Part shown: positions 34,741-43,684 of the stretch, one piece after another | How positions within the stretch are numbered: the stretch's first letter is position 1 | Layout: the number at the start of each line of letters is the position of its first letter | Assembly: GCF_900086655.1 (NCBI RefSeq) | Contig: NZ_LT575476.1 | Location: 1,014,243-1,078,242 of the forward strand | Length of the DNA: 64,000 nt | From: Paenibacillus tuaregi | GTDB taxonomy: Bacteria > Bacillota > Bacilli > Paenibacillales > Paenibacillaceae | Reading direction: 5' to 3' | The notes under the pieces: model-generated | Databases searched by the model: none | Told to the model about the DNA's origin: nothing | Seen by the model: only the letters and a program-made list of their open reading frames with translations | Program-made: the position numbers and the translations under genes

Positions 34741-34821
34741 GAGGCCGGATCAGTCGCAGCATGAATAGTTGATTCCGGGAAAGACAGGCAAGGAAGTTGC
34801 CTGAAGGCTGCCGGATGTTAT

Positions 34822-34868
34822 AAAAGGGCTGTTCTAAGCAGAATTGATCTGCTTAGAACAGCCCTTTT
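34822..34868. terminator. Bidirectional terminator after qoxD
   Basis: AAAAGGGCTGTTCTAAGCAGA and its complement form a 20-bp stem with a short loop, with A-run and T-run outside. It also ends the converging gene at 34875. Confidence 0.93.
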
Positions 34869-34874
34869 TGCAGC

Positions 34875-35543
34875 TTATTTCAATTGCTCGGCGCCAATCA
34901 TCGTGCCTGTGTCTGTAATCACCTTGAGCTTGATATTGGAAATAACCCAGCGATCCCGCTCATTCTCGGTCAGCTTCTGCACCGTAATTTGGGCTTTGCC
35001 CTTATCAATGTTCTCCTCCATAACGACTAGTGGATATTCGAAAGTAAACTGCACCTTATCCTTGGAGAGCTGAACGGGAGCAGGGAGCTGAACTTTGCCC
35101 ATATGCGGACTGGACCCCCCAGTCACCCAGTAGTTGGTATTGAAATCCTTGAGCGTTTGTTTCCTAAGTGCCGGGGATAGGACTGCATATTGAAGGGAAC
35201 CATTGCGGTTCTGTATGCCTTTGATCCAGGTGTTTACTGCCTCTTCAGGGGTTGTCGCCTCCAAAGCGCTCTCGAACTGGCTGACCTGGTGGGCAAGATC
35301 TGTAGCCTTCGGCAGTGTGATCCGGATATTGTTCTTATCCGCTGTCACCTGCCCTTTGAACTCGTCAACAATCTTGCGCAAGGGCACCATAGTGGTTCCG
35401 TTTTCCACTTTTAATTTCAAATAATCAGCCGTATAGGGCATGTCGTTGATAAACAGATTCAATCCTGATTTGGCCCATGCTGTTGCTGAAATTACTGCTG
35501 TTGCTACTATACATGCTGCTCCTGCTGCTACCCATTTTTTCAT
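34875..35543 (-). CDS. Secreted protein with copper-amine-oxidase-N-like stalk domain
   Basis: A 222-residue exported protein. ATG 35543 follows GGAGGCG and begins with a signal peptide ('MKKWVAAGAACIVATAVISA', cleavage after AWA). Residues about 26-80 ('LFINDMPYTADYLKLKVENG', 'TTMVPLRKIVDEFKGQV') are the stalk domain found in many Paenibacillus wall proteins. The rest ('EEAVNTWIKGIQNRNGSLQYAVLS') looks like an NTF2-like or DUF4829-type fold, though this is uncertain. It has no lipobox and no anchor. The role is unknown. Confidence 0.8.
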   Translation of the reverse strand: MKKWVAAGAACIVATAVISATAWAKSGLNLFINDMPYTADYLKLKVENGTTMVPLRKIVDEFKGQVTADKNNIRITLPKATDLAHQVSQFESALEATTPEEAVNTWIKGIQNRNGSLQYAVLSPALRKQTLKDFNTNYWVTGGSSPHMGKVQLPAPVQLSKDKVQFTFEYPLVVMEENIDKGKAQITVQKLTENERDRWVISNIKLKVITDTGTMIGAEQLK

Positions 35544-35671
35544 AAATTGCACGCCTCCATAAACTTGTATGATTCCGAAACTTATTGTAATAAATTTCCT
35601 GGTATATGGAGTGTCAGTACAGTTACCTTGCGGTAACAATTTAGAAGGAAAATATGAGCTTGTTTTACAAA

Positions 35672-37744
35672 TTATTTACTTTTCTCAATCACAATGAGAC
35701 ATGTGCTGTCTGGCAGAGAGGCTGGCTGGCCATGTTCATCTATAAATAAGATCCGGCCTTGCAGAGCCTCGGTGTAGCCTTCTTGAAGAAAGTGGCGGCT
35801 TTCTATGATGCGGGCACGACTTCCCAGAGTGCAGCGGATGAAGTCGGCATAGGCGCTAGGAGTAAAATATCCGAATTGCTCCTGGACCTCATGGACATAG
35901 GCCTCTTCCCCCCATGTATAGGTATACAGGAACTCCATAGCGTCATTGACTGGCATAAGGACTTCCCTGTCACCGATAAGCTCGAACCGGATCTGGCGTC
36001 CGCGGAAATCTTTCTGGTATCTCTGCAGCCATTCCAGCCCATCCACTTCGAGGAAACGGATACGCCGCATAAGCTCCAGCGGCTCGGTCATGATGCCGTC
36101 CCGGATAATGATTCTTCCCCCAAGGGGCAGAACCTCAAAAGCGCTTTGAAGTGCTGCGGCAATAGTGGCGTGGTTGAACCTGCGACCTTCATATTCAATA
36201 TAGGAGTACAGTTCATGAAGGATGGAGGAGAAGATTATAGAGTCCACCTGTCCGGGTTCCACATAGCCAGATAAGTTCAGGGCATCCCCCTTCATCACCT
36301 GCCAGGTGTGTCCCTCCAGTTCCTTCTTCCGCTCAAGGACTTCAATCACATTGGTGGAGATGTCAATCCCTACCGCTTGAACCTGGGGCAGCTCCTGCTC
36401 AATCAGGTCGAGCATAACGCCGCCGCCCGGTCCGATATCAAGCACACGGTCTCCGGTAATATAATCTAGGATGACCTTCTTGTAGTCCGAGGTCTGATTC
36501 ATGTCCGACAAATATTCTTCTTCATTATGAAACCGATCATAAGCGTCGCGTCTCAAATCGAACAGGTCGAACAGCATAAGCACCGCTTTCTCGTAAAGAG
36601 GTGACTTCTCAGCCTCAATGCAGAACTCGATCAGTTTCTCTGCTGCAGCCGAGAACACAAAATTGAAGAATATTGTATCCGGGAGATCCTGGAGCGGATT
36701 TACCGTATGGGTCAGGTGCGGACTCTCTGGCATTCTGCCATCTAGGACCATTTCCCAGGTTAGGCCGGACAAATATTTTTCGATAATTCGTTGTTTGTAA
36801 ACATTAACTTTCTTGATGCCTTTGTAGTCATAATACATATGGTTCATCAGGCGCTCAAAGCTGATATGACGAATAGGTTCAGGCTGGGCATTGGCACAGT
36901 GAACGGACAGAACTAGAATCTTGAGAAAGTCGTCCAGCGAGAATTCCTGAGTGGCGGATTCCACATACCATAAAGTCTGGTGTCTAAGCGGGGCAAGCAG
37001 CTTCTCAAGGTCCACCTGCTGCATAGCTAGTGCAAGCTCATTATCAAATCGTTCGCCCTTCTGTACCTGGAGCGAGCGCAGCTTGCGCAGCCTGTCTTGA
37101 AGCGGACTCTCGGGAAGCTGGGATGACGCCGCGATTTGGTTGATCAGATCGAGCACTTCCTGCTGGACCGAGGTCCATAAGTCAAAGCTCACACCGGCAA
37201 TAATGCACTGATTGAGAGCAGCCAGCAGGCGGGTTAGTTCCCCTGGTGTAAGAAGTCCTCTATGAATTAAATCCTGCAAAGGCTGATTCTCCTCAGCAGG
37301 TACTTCTCCCCGGATCTGTTGACCTATCAGCCCGTGTGTGGCGATTAAGGTATGAATGATATGTTCACGGTCACCGGATTCCTTATGATGCTTAAGATAA
37401 AGTTGGGCTGAGCCGATATTATGTACAAACAGGTTAATTCCTTGCCTCTGCCAGTCTCTTCGCTGACGGAGGGTTCCGCCTTTCGCAACCTCGGACCAGA
37501 CGAGGACTTCTTCCACAACTTCTTTAATCCAGAAGGAGAGAGGGAGGCTGTCCAGAATAAGCAGGGTTCTCTCCACATAATCAAGAACAGGATTGGCATC
37601 TTTAAGTTCTTGCAGGGAGTCAATGCGTTCCAAATTAATGACGGTCTGTTCAGCGGATACGATATAGCCCATCCAGACGGGCAAATCTGATATATCCCCA
37701 CCACCTTGACGGTAACGGGTTAAGCTTGAAAGTGAAGCCAGCAT
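35672..37744 (-). CDS. SAM-dependent methyltransferase with a large unknown N-terminal region
   Basis: A 690-residue cytosolic protein. ATG 37744 follows GAGGAGG; an upstream in-frame ATG at 37783 has no site. The C-terminal part (about 415-600) is a class I methyltransferase: motif I 'VLDIGPGGGVMLDLIEQ', 'AVGIDISTNVIEVLERKK' with the acidic SAM-ribose ligand, and 'DSIIFSSILHELYSYIEYEG'. About 400 N-terminal residues are helical-looking and match no domain I know. Some secondary-metabolite methyltransferases are this large, but no biosynthetic genes are nearby. It is downstream of the cyclophilin gene, with a terminator between them, so it probably has its own promoter. The substrate is unknown. 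Confidence 0.78.
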   Translation of the reverse strand: MLASLSSLTRYRQGGGDISDLPVWMGYIVSAEQTVINLERIDSLQELKDANPVLDYVERTLLILDSLPLSFWIKEVVEEVLVWSEVAKGGTLRQRRDWQRQGINLFVHNIGSAQLYLKHHKESGDREHIIHTLIATHGLIGQQIRGEVPAEENQPLQDLIHRGLLTPGELTRLLAALNQCIIAGVSFDLWTSVQQEVLDLINQIAASSQLPESPLQDRLRKLRSLQVQKGERFDNELALAMQQVDLEKLLAPLRHQTLWYVESATQEFSLDDFLKILVLSVHCANAQPEPIRHISFERLMNHMYYDYKGIKKVNVYKQRIIEKYLSGLTWEMVLDGRMPESPHLTHTVNPLQDLPDTIFFNFVFSAAAEKLIEFCIEAEKSPLYEKAVLMLFDLFDLRRDAYDRFHNEEEYLSDMNQTSDYKKVILDYITGDRVLDIGPGGGVMLDLIEQELPQVQAVGIDISTNVIEVLERKKELEGHTWQVMKGDALNLSGYVEPGQVDSIIFSSILHELYSYIEYEGRRFNHATIAAALQSAFEVLPLGGRIIIRDGIMTEPLELMRRIRFLEVDGLEWLQRYQKDFRGRQIRFELIGDREVLMPVNDAMEFLYTYTWGEEAYVHEVQEQFGYFTPSAYADFIRCTLGSRARIIESRHFLQEGYTEALQGRILFIDEHGQPASLPDSTCLIVIEKSK

Positions 37745-37811
37745 GAATAATCCTCCTCGGGGGCAGATTCTACTCCCCATCATAAACGATATATAGACGG
37801 ATAAGTAAGAG

Positions 37812-37849
37812 AAAAAAAGGCAGGTGGGATCTCACGAATCCCGCCTGCC
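37812..37849 (-). terminator. Terminator of the cyclophilin gene
   Basis: GGCAGG-GGGAT (37819-37830) pairs with ATCCC-CCTGCC (37838-37849). On the minus strand it is followed by TTTTTTTCTC. Confidence 0.9.
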
Positions 37850-37856
37850 TGCACCT

Positions 37857-38597
37857 TTATTTAATGGTTTCTGGTTCTTTGTAGTCGACTCCGAAGGTAT
37901 CAACGGTCACTTTCTTCATGATCTGCTTCGTTTTAGGAGCGTCGTTGGCATCCCGCGGCTGATTCACGATAGAGTCTACGACGTCCATGCCTTCAGTCAC
38001 CTTGCCAAAGGAAGCGTATAGGCCATCCAGGCTTGGATACTCCTTGGCAACCATAATAAAGAACTGAGAACCTGCACTATCGGGTGCTTTCGTTCTGGCC
38101 ATGGATAGAACTCCGCGGGTATGCTTCAGATCATTCTGGAATCCATTCTCACTGAATTCACCTTTAATGCTGTATCCGGGACCGCCTTCACCAGTCCCTT
38201 GCGGGTCACCACCTTGAATCATAAAATCGGGGATGACGCGGTGGAAGTTGGTGCCGTCATAGAAGCCCTTTTTGATGAGGGAAATAAAGTTGTTGACTGT
38301 ATTGGGGGCGACTTTAGGATAGAGCTCGGCCTTGATGATCTTGCCGTCCTCCATCTCAATGGTAACAACAGGATTCTTGCTGCCTTTATTGGCAATCTTA
38401 TCGGCCAGCGATTCTGTCGCTGCATCCTGGCCATTACCTGATGGAGCTTGCGATCCGGTACTCTCCGATGGAGCTGCTGGCGTATCCGGTGTTTTGGCAT
38501 TTTCGGCGCCTTTCTTCGCTCCGCAGGCGGAGAGGACGAAGATGAGCATCAACATCATGATGATGAGGAGCGGCCGGGTTTTGATGGCTTTTAACAT
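37857..38597 (-). CDS. Cyclophilin-type peptidyl-prolyl isomerase lipoprotein
   Basis: A 246-residue exported lipoprotein; the lipobox is LSAC with Cys near residue 25. After a low-complexity Pro/Ser/Gln linker, residues about 75-240 form a cyclophilin domain: 'GFYDGTNFHRVIPDFMIQGGDPQGTGEGG' (in part) with the catalytic Arg, 'GVLSMARTKAPDSAGSQFFI' with the conserved Gln and Phe, and 'LDGLYASFGKVTEGMDVVD'. It catalyses proline isomerisation in exported proteins on the outer membrane face. Single gene. Confidence 0.93.
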   Translation of the reverse strand: MLKAIKTRPLLIIMMLMLIFVLSACGAKKGAENAKTPDTPAAPSESTGSQAPSGNGQDAATESLADKIANKGSKNPVVTIEMEDGKIIKAELYPKVAPNTVNNFISLIKKGFYDGTNFHRVIPDFMIQGGDPQGTGEGGPGYSIKGEFSENGFQNDLKHTRGVLSMARTKAPDSAGSQFFIMVAKEYPSLDGLYASFGKVTEGMDVVDSIVNQPRDANDAPKTKQIMKKVTVDTFGVDYKEPETIK

Positions 38598-38837
38598 AGT
38601 TAATAAATCTCCTTTATGATAGTGTCTCAGAGTCTATTATAGCTCTTTGTACAACTGAGAGAAACCTTGGCTCAGGACTGGACATTCGTTCCTGAAGAGT
38701 TTCTTCTTCATAGTTGTATATGATATCCTATAAAGATTAGGTTCATTCTTATGGGGTTGATAGAATATCCTACCTGTTTAATATATACTGACATTTCATC
38801 ATGCATCCTGCGGGATGAACATCTTGTGAGGGATCCT

Positions 38838-39911
38838 ATGTTTGAGAAACTGATTAATAACTTTACACTGCTTACCTCCTTCTTGTTCTTTGGGAATATG
38901 GCCAGGAGCCGGTATCTGAAAGGGAAGGTGAGCCGGGCGGTCGATTACTTCGTCAGCGGTATTGTTCTTGGATTATTTGGGCTGCTGTTAATGCAGTTCA
39001 CCTTTTCTGTAAACAAGCTGGTTATAGCTGACTTTCGGCAGATTGCCATAATCGTGTCCGTGTACCTGGGCGGGGCTGTGTCCGGATTCTGGACCACGCT
39101 GATCATTGCAGGATACCGTTTGTATTTCCTGCACGGGATAAGCTCAGCCTCCGTTCTGGCAGCGCTAAATGCTGTGCTGACCTACGTAATTGCGGCCTCG
39201 CTGCTCCCGCGCAAGAACAATCATTTATCCAAGTGGGCTATGGTGGTGGGGCTTTCTCTGGTCTCTACGATGGCGATTTTCTATGTAACTCTTCAGGAGA
39301 ATGTGTTGAGGATTGTACTGCCTTACAGTCTCGTCTTCGGAATGGCGGGGCTGTTCACCTACTATCTGCTCCGATATTTGAGAAGATCCGATGATCTGCT
39401 TGATATGATGCGGGAAGCGGCGCACAGGGATTTTCTTACGGGGCTGTATAATTCACGTGCCTTCCAGACTTTCTTTGAATCCAAAGTTGTGACAAGCAGG
39501 GCAGCCTCGGAGGTCTTCTCGCTGCTTGTGGTCGACATCGACCACTTCAAACGGGTGAATGATACCTATGGTCACGTGGCGGGTGACGCTGTCCTCCAGC
39601 AGCTGGCCCATGTGCTGAGGGATACGTTTGGCCCAGAGGATCACATCGCCCGCAAGGGTGGGGAAGAGTTCGTTGTGATCGTGGACCACTGCGGCCGGGA
39701 TAGAATCAAGCCTGCTGCGGAGAGGCTGCGCAGAAATGTGGAGAGGCATGTGTTTGCCCTGCCAGGAGGAGGCACTCTCAGGATTACCGTCTCGGTAGGG
39801 GCGGCAGTGTTTCCGGATATAGACGCTCACGAGCTGTTTGAAAAAGCGGATCAGGCGCTGTATGCCGCCAAGGAATCGGGGAGAAACCGGGTTTGCTTAA
39901 TAAGCGCATAG
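38838..39911 (+). CDS. Membrane diguanylate cyclase (5TM-LYT sensor plus GGDEF)
   Basis: Makes cyclic di-GMP from GTP. ATG 38838 follows GTGAGGG; the frame is open to 38751. The N-terminal 180 residues are a 5TMR-LYT membrane sensor ('FEKLINNFTLLTSFLFFGN' at the start). The GGDEF domain (about 200-355) has 'HRDFLTGLYNSRAFQTFFE', 'VVDIDHFKRVNDTYGH' and an active-site loop 'RKGGEEFVV' (GGEEF, catalytically competent). No RxxD product-inhibition site is seen immediately before it. The signal is unknown. A terminator follows the stop codon closely. Confidence 0.92.
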   Translation: MFEKLINNFTLLTSFLFFGNMARSRYLKGKVSRAVDYFVSGIVLGLFGLLLMQFTFSVNKLVIADFRQIAIIVSVYLGGAVSGFWTTLIIAGYRLYFLHGISSASVLAALNAVLTYVIAASLLPRKNNHLSKWAMVVGLSLVSTMAIFYVTLQENVLRIVLPYSLVFGMAGLFTYYLLRYLRRSDDLLDMMREAAHRDFLTGLYNSRAFQTFFESKVVTSRAASEVFSLLVVDIDHFKRVNDTYGHVAGDAVLQQLAHVLRDTFGPEDHIARKGGEEFVVIVDHCGRDRIKPAAERLRRNVERHVFALPGGGTLRITVSVGAAVFPDIDAHELFEKADQALYAAKESGRNRVCLISA

Positions 39912-39919
39912 GAAGAGGG

Positions 39920-39946
39920 GCATGCCCGAAGGGCTGCTCCTTTTTT
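39920..39946 (+). terminator. Terminator of the diguanylate cyclase gene
   Basis: GCA-GCCC, loop GAA and GGGC-TGC (one bulged T), followed by TCC and six T. It abuts the ger operon promoter. Confidence 0.75.
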
Positions 39947-39976
39947 GCATGTTTTTATGCTTTTTGTGCCAAAATA
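39947..39976 (+). promoter_or_regulatory. Sigma-G-type promoter of the ger operon
   Basis: GCATG (39947-39951), an 18-base spacer and CAAAATA (39970-39976) match the forespore sigma-G consensus GHATR-N18-CATWHTA at all but one position. It lies 48 bases before the gerA-type start, where forespore expression is expected. Confidence 0.65.
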
Positions 39977-40023
39977 GGGAAACCACGAGCGGGTGGGAAT
40001 CCCAGGACAAGGAGCGATAGTCC

Positions 40024-41400
40024 ATGCCAAGCAGCAGGAAGAAGCCAGACAGCCTCCTCGAGAGTCTTAGTGAGAAGCTGTCCAAAAGTTCAGACTTGGA
40101 ACAACGCAGCTTGTGCACCGCCGAGCATCAGGTTAAGCTGATCTATTTGAAGAGCGTGTGTGATTCCGCTACTTTAAACCGTTTTATTCTCACCCCCTTT
40201 TTCGAGACAGAAAGCGAGCAGTCTTATGAGAACTATATTGCTTCTTTTCCCGGAACAACATCAAGCGAGGATATCAAGGAAATTCTGGACTATATCCTGC
40301 AGGGGCGTGTGGGAATTGTTTTTAATAGCGGCAAAATATATTTGTTCGAAGCCGTCCGTGTGGAGGCTGGACCAGTTCAGGATGCCCAGACGGAGGTTAT
40401 TGTACAGGGGCCTTCAGATTCATTCAACGAGAGCCTGGAAGTGAATATGAATCTGATCCGCAGACGCTATCAATCTCATGATTTGAAGGCAGAGACAACC
40501 ACTGTCGGCAATAAGTCCAAAACCAGTGTGGCGATTATGTATGATCAGACCCGGATTGATCCGGATGTGTTAGCCGAAGTGAAGAGACGCCTGGAGGGAA
40601 TCTCTATCGACATTCTTCAGGCCTCGGCTGAACTGGACAAATATTTGTCCGCCAACAAGTTCCGCTTGTTCCCCACGACGATTGTGACGGAGAGGCCTGA
40701 CCGGGCTGTCTTCAATATTTCGGAAGGGAAAATTGTCCTGCTCGTAGATACGGCCGGGTATGCCGTGATACTCCCGGCGATCTTTAACGACTTCTTTACA
40801 GCAATGGATGATAAGCTCCAAGTGCTTCCGGTTGGCTGGTTCCTCAAAACCATAAGATATATCGGTCTGATGATGACCGTAACGCTGCCAGCCTTTTATG
40901 TGGCTTTCACTTCATTTAATACCGAGGTGTGGAAGGTGCAGATTGCGCTGTTGGTATCAGGGAGCCGGGCTACCGTGCCGTATCCGTCGTTTATGGAAGT
41001 TATTCTCATGCTGCTGATGATGGAGTTTCTGACCGAGGCAAGCTTACGTCTGCCCAAGGCTATCGGGCCAACCGCAACAACGGTAGGCGGTCTGATTCTG
41101 GGAACGGCTGCGACCGAGGCGGGGCTGGTCAGTAATATTATGATCATTCTCGTCTCCGCTGTAGCGATATCCAACTTTGTCATTCCCCTAAATATGATGG
41201 GCTTTACGATCCGGGTCCTCAAGTATGGATTTATCTTCCTGGGTACAATTTACGGTCTTCTTGGGGTTGTCCTAGGCATGGTGGGTGTTGTGATGTATTT
41301 AACAGGGCTCCGCAGCTTCGGAAAGCCTTATTTCAGAATGTTTTCCGTCGATAGAGCCAAGGTGAGCAGCTCTTCCAAGGGGGAGAGAACGGATGGTTAA
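40024..41400 (+). CDS. Spore germination receptor A subunit (GerA/GerKA family)
   Basis: A 458-residue inner-spore-membrane protein. ATG 40024 follows CAAGGAG. The soluble N-terminal domain (about 1-245) includes 'GRVGIVFNSGKIYLFEAV' and 'FPTTIVTERPDRAVFNISEG'. Then come four to five membrane helices with 'VPYPSFMEVILMLLMMEFLTEASLRLP' (in part) and 'IGPTATTVGGLILGTAATEAG', all hallmarks of the family. With the next two overlapping genes it forms a complete receptor that triggers germination in response to small nutrients. The germinant cannot be told from sequence. Confidence 0.93.
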   Translation: MPSSRKKPDSLLESLSEKLSKSSDLEQRSLCTAEHQVKLIYLKSVCDSATLNRFILTPFFETESEQSYENYIASFPGTTSSEDIKEILDYILQGRVGIVFNSGKIYLFEAVRVEAGPVQDAQTEVIVQGPSDSFNESLEVNMNLIRRRYQSHDLKAETTTVGNKSKTSVAIMYDQTRIDPDVLAEVKRRLEGISIDILQASAELDKYLSANKFRLFPTTIVTERPDRAVFNISEGKIVLLVDTAGYAVILPAIFNDFFTAMDDKLQVLPVGWFLKTIRYIGLMMTVTLPAFYVAFTSFNTEVWKVQIALLVSGSRATVPYPSFMEVILMLLMMEFLTEASLRLPKAIGPTATTVGGLILGTAATEAGLVSNIMIILVSAVAISNFVIPLNMMGFTIRVLKYGFIFLGTIYGLLGVVLGMVGVVMYLTGLRSFGKPYFRMFSVDRAKVSSSSKGERTDG

Positions 41401-42496
41401 ATCGAAGTATTTCTACTATTTGTTCCTGATCAATGCCTTGATTAATATCATTAATTTTGTCCCAAGGGGGTTGATCTCCCACCGGTTCAGCGGGGCAATG
41501 ATGAGCGTTCTGATCGCCGTACTCATTGGCACCCTGTTTATTTATTTATTCGTGAAAGGAATGAGCAAATTCCCTCAGAAGGGATTGCCTGAAATCCTGA
41601 ATGAGAATTATCCGAGGATCATCTCAAGCTTGATGCTATTGGGACATGTTGTGCTTTGGTACACCGCAGGCCTGATCACCCTGTTATCTTTCGTGGATGT
41701 CTCACTCCGGTATATCAGCTCAGACGTTCCCTCCTACATCATTATGATCGGCTTCCTGGTTGTGGTCTGTTTGTCCATCCGATTAACCTCAGAATCCATC
41801 ATGTATGCTCTGGAGGTTCTGATTGTACTTAACATTCCGCTGATCATCTACTTCCTGCTGAAAGGCCTTTTGAATCCGTATTTCAGCTGGGATGCGGTCA
41901 TGCAGATTGTGACCTACTCATGGACGATGCCTTCTTACGAGTCTATAGCCCAGGCCACTTTTATTTTCTCGGGTTATATTAATCTGGCCTTGTTCAACCG
42001 TGTTTTCAAAAATCTAAAGGTTAGACACTTCTGGCTCATTGGCGTAATGGGATTTCTAATCCTGCTTATATCCTTCCTGGTTCCGATCGGTTATCAGGGA
42101 ACAGTAGGAATTGAAAGGCATGTGTATCCTTGGTTTACGACCGCCGATGCTCTAAGGACCAAGACCTTTATCGTTGAGCGTGTTCTGTTTATGTTTTATT
42201 TTACTTATTTGACGCTCTCACTGGTCAGCACCATTGTTCACTGGCACGTGGCGCTTGAATTTACCAAAGGCATTTTTGTTTCAAAAAAACAGCGTACCTC
42301 CCCGAAACGGAGCATCGAATGGTGGATTATTATTCCGTTTTCCATATTGGCCTTGTTGGGCCTGAAAATGGGACAGTTTACACTGGATCATCTGGGGCTT
42401 ATGTATCTTGATGTTCGTTTTGTTGGTGAAATGTTTATGATCTTAAGTGTCTACTTTACCTACTGGTTAAAGAGGAGGAGGAGGAGGAAAACATGA
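41393..42496 (+). CDS. Spore germination receptor B subunit (GerB-type permease)
   Basis: A 367-residue, ten-helix protein of the APC-like endospore germination permease family; this subunit binds the germinant. It starts inside the A-subunit gene (8-base overlap). 'YFYYLFLINALINIINFVPR' and the repeated hydrophobic helices fit the family. The C-terminus ends in a run of Arg and Lys ('LKRRRRRKT'). The stop overlaps the C-subunit start (ATGA). Confidence 0.92.
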   Translation: MVKSKYFYYLFLINALINIINFVPRGLISHRFSGAMMSVLIAVLIGTLFIYLFVKGMSKFPQKGLPEILNENYPRIISSLMLLGHVVLWYTAGLITLLSFVDVSLRYISSDVPSYIIMIGFLVVVCLSIRLTSESIMYALEVLIVLNIPLIIYFLLKGLLNPYFSWDAVMQIVTYSWTMPSYESIAQATFIFSGYINLALFNRVFKNLKVRHFWLIGVMGFLILLISFLVPIGYQGTVGIERHVYPWFTTADALRTKTFIVERVLFMFYFTYLTLSLVSTIVHWHVALEFTKGIFVSKKQRTSPKRSIEWWIIIPFSILALLGLKMGQFTLDHLGLMYLDVRFVGEMFMILSVYFTYWLKRRRRRKT

Positions 42497-43596
42497 AGAA
42501 AGCAGCTTGTATGATACTCGCTCTTATTCTGTTTCTCCCTCTGCAAGGCTGCAGGTTTAAAGATATTGACCTGAAGCTGTTTGTTATGGCGATAGGTTTA
42601 GACGTCTCTGATGATCATCCAGATAAAATCAAAGTAACCCTTAAGATTGCCATCCCCCAAGGTGATCCGAAGAAAGCGGATGAGAAAGTCCAGATCCTAA
42701 CCCAGGAATCGGATACCATCGCAGAGGCTGTTCGGGAGATGAAGTCGAGAGTAGATAAGGAGCTTGATTTCGGGCACTGCAAGGCCATGATATTTGGGGA
42801 GAAATATGCAAAGACCAGCCTGCGCGATTCATTGGATTGGGCGATGCGCAGGAGGGATATTCAGATGATGATGTACTGTGCTGTGGGCAAGCCCTCAGCG
42901 AAGGAAGTGCTTGGGGTTCAGCCGGCCTCGGAACGGATACCCGTTAATTCCTTGCTCCTGGCACTCAGCAGAGATGGAACCGAGTCCCCATTCATCGTGC
43001 CTATTTTTTTCTATAATCTTCATAGACGGTTTAATGAGACCGGTCTAGACCCGCTTCTTCCGGTAATTGAAGCCAAAAGTGAGCAGGAATTCGAGATCAG
43101 TACCGCCTATCTGTTCAACAAACAGAAGATCGTATATCTAATGAATCCGGAGGAGACAAGATTCTATAACCTGCTGACCACCAAAAATTTACTTACAAAT
43201 TTTAATGTCAATTACAACGGATCTCGCTATGCCTATAATGTGGAACACTCCAAAGCAAGCTACAAAATTAAAACGCCCAAAGACGGAGAGCCTTATATCG
43301 AGTATAAAATCAAGCTGGTTGCAGAATTGGAAGAGAACAAGACAGAGAGCATCGTCTCCGAGCAGTTTCTTAGGGATCTGGGTGCTGCGGCCGAAGCTGA
43401 TCTAAATCAGAAGATTCAAAAGGCGTTGGAGAAGGTGCACAAGAGCGGAAGTGATCCCTATGGCTGGGGACTGCGCTATGCGGCTACCCACTGGAACAAC
43501 CGTACTGAATTTAAGGAATGGGCAGATATGAGCGAACGGCTGAAGTTTAAGGTGAACAGTAAAGTCTTGGTCAAATATACAGGAATGATCCGCTAG
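42493..43596 (+). CDS. Spore germination receptor C subunit lipoprotein (Ger(x)C)
   Basis: A 367-residue lipoprotein; signal peptide 'ACMILALILFLPLQGCRF' with the lipidated Cys near residue 20. 'KLFVMAIGLDVSDDHPDKIKVTLKI' (in part) and 'VDKELDFGHCKAMIFGE' are family blocks. It completes the A-B-C receptor. A hairpin terminator overlaps its stop codon. Confidence 0.93.
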   Translation: MKKAACMILALILFLPLQGCRFKDIDLKLFVMAIGLDVSDDHPDKIKVTLKIAIPQGDPKKADEKVQILTQESDTIAEAVREMKSRVDKELDFGHCKAMIFGEKYAKTSLRDSLDWAMRRRDIQMMMYCAVGKPSAKEVLGVQPASERIPVNSLLLALSRDGTESPFIVPIFFYNLHRRFNETGLDPLLPVIEAKSEQEFEISTAYLFNKQKIVYLMNPEETRFYNLLTTKNLLTNFNVNYNGSRYAYNVEHSKASYKIKTPKDGEPYIEYKIKLVAELEENKTESIVSEQFLRDLGAAAEADLNQKIQKALEKVHKSGSDPYGWGLRYAATHWNNRTEFKEWADMSERLKFKVNSKVLVKYTGMIR

Positions 43597-43617
43597 CTGC
43601 GGGTCATTTTGTTTTTG
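43586..43617 (+). terminator. Terminator overlapping the end of the ger operon
   Basis: TGATCCGC (43586-43593) and GCGGGTCA (43599-43606) form an 8-bp stem with one G-T pair, followed by TTTTGTTTTTG. The stop codon of the C subunit (43594-43596) is in the loop. Confidence 0.7.
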
Positions 43618-43684
43618 ACCAGGACATAGGTACAATAATAGGAGACTTATCCAACAATTAAGCAATTTGAAGGAGGCTTCTGGC

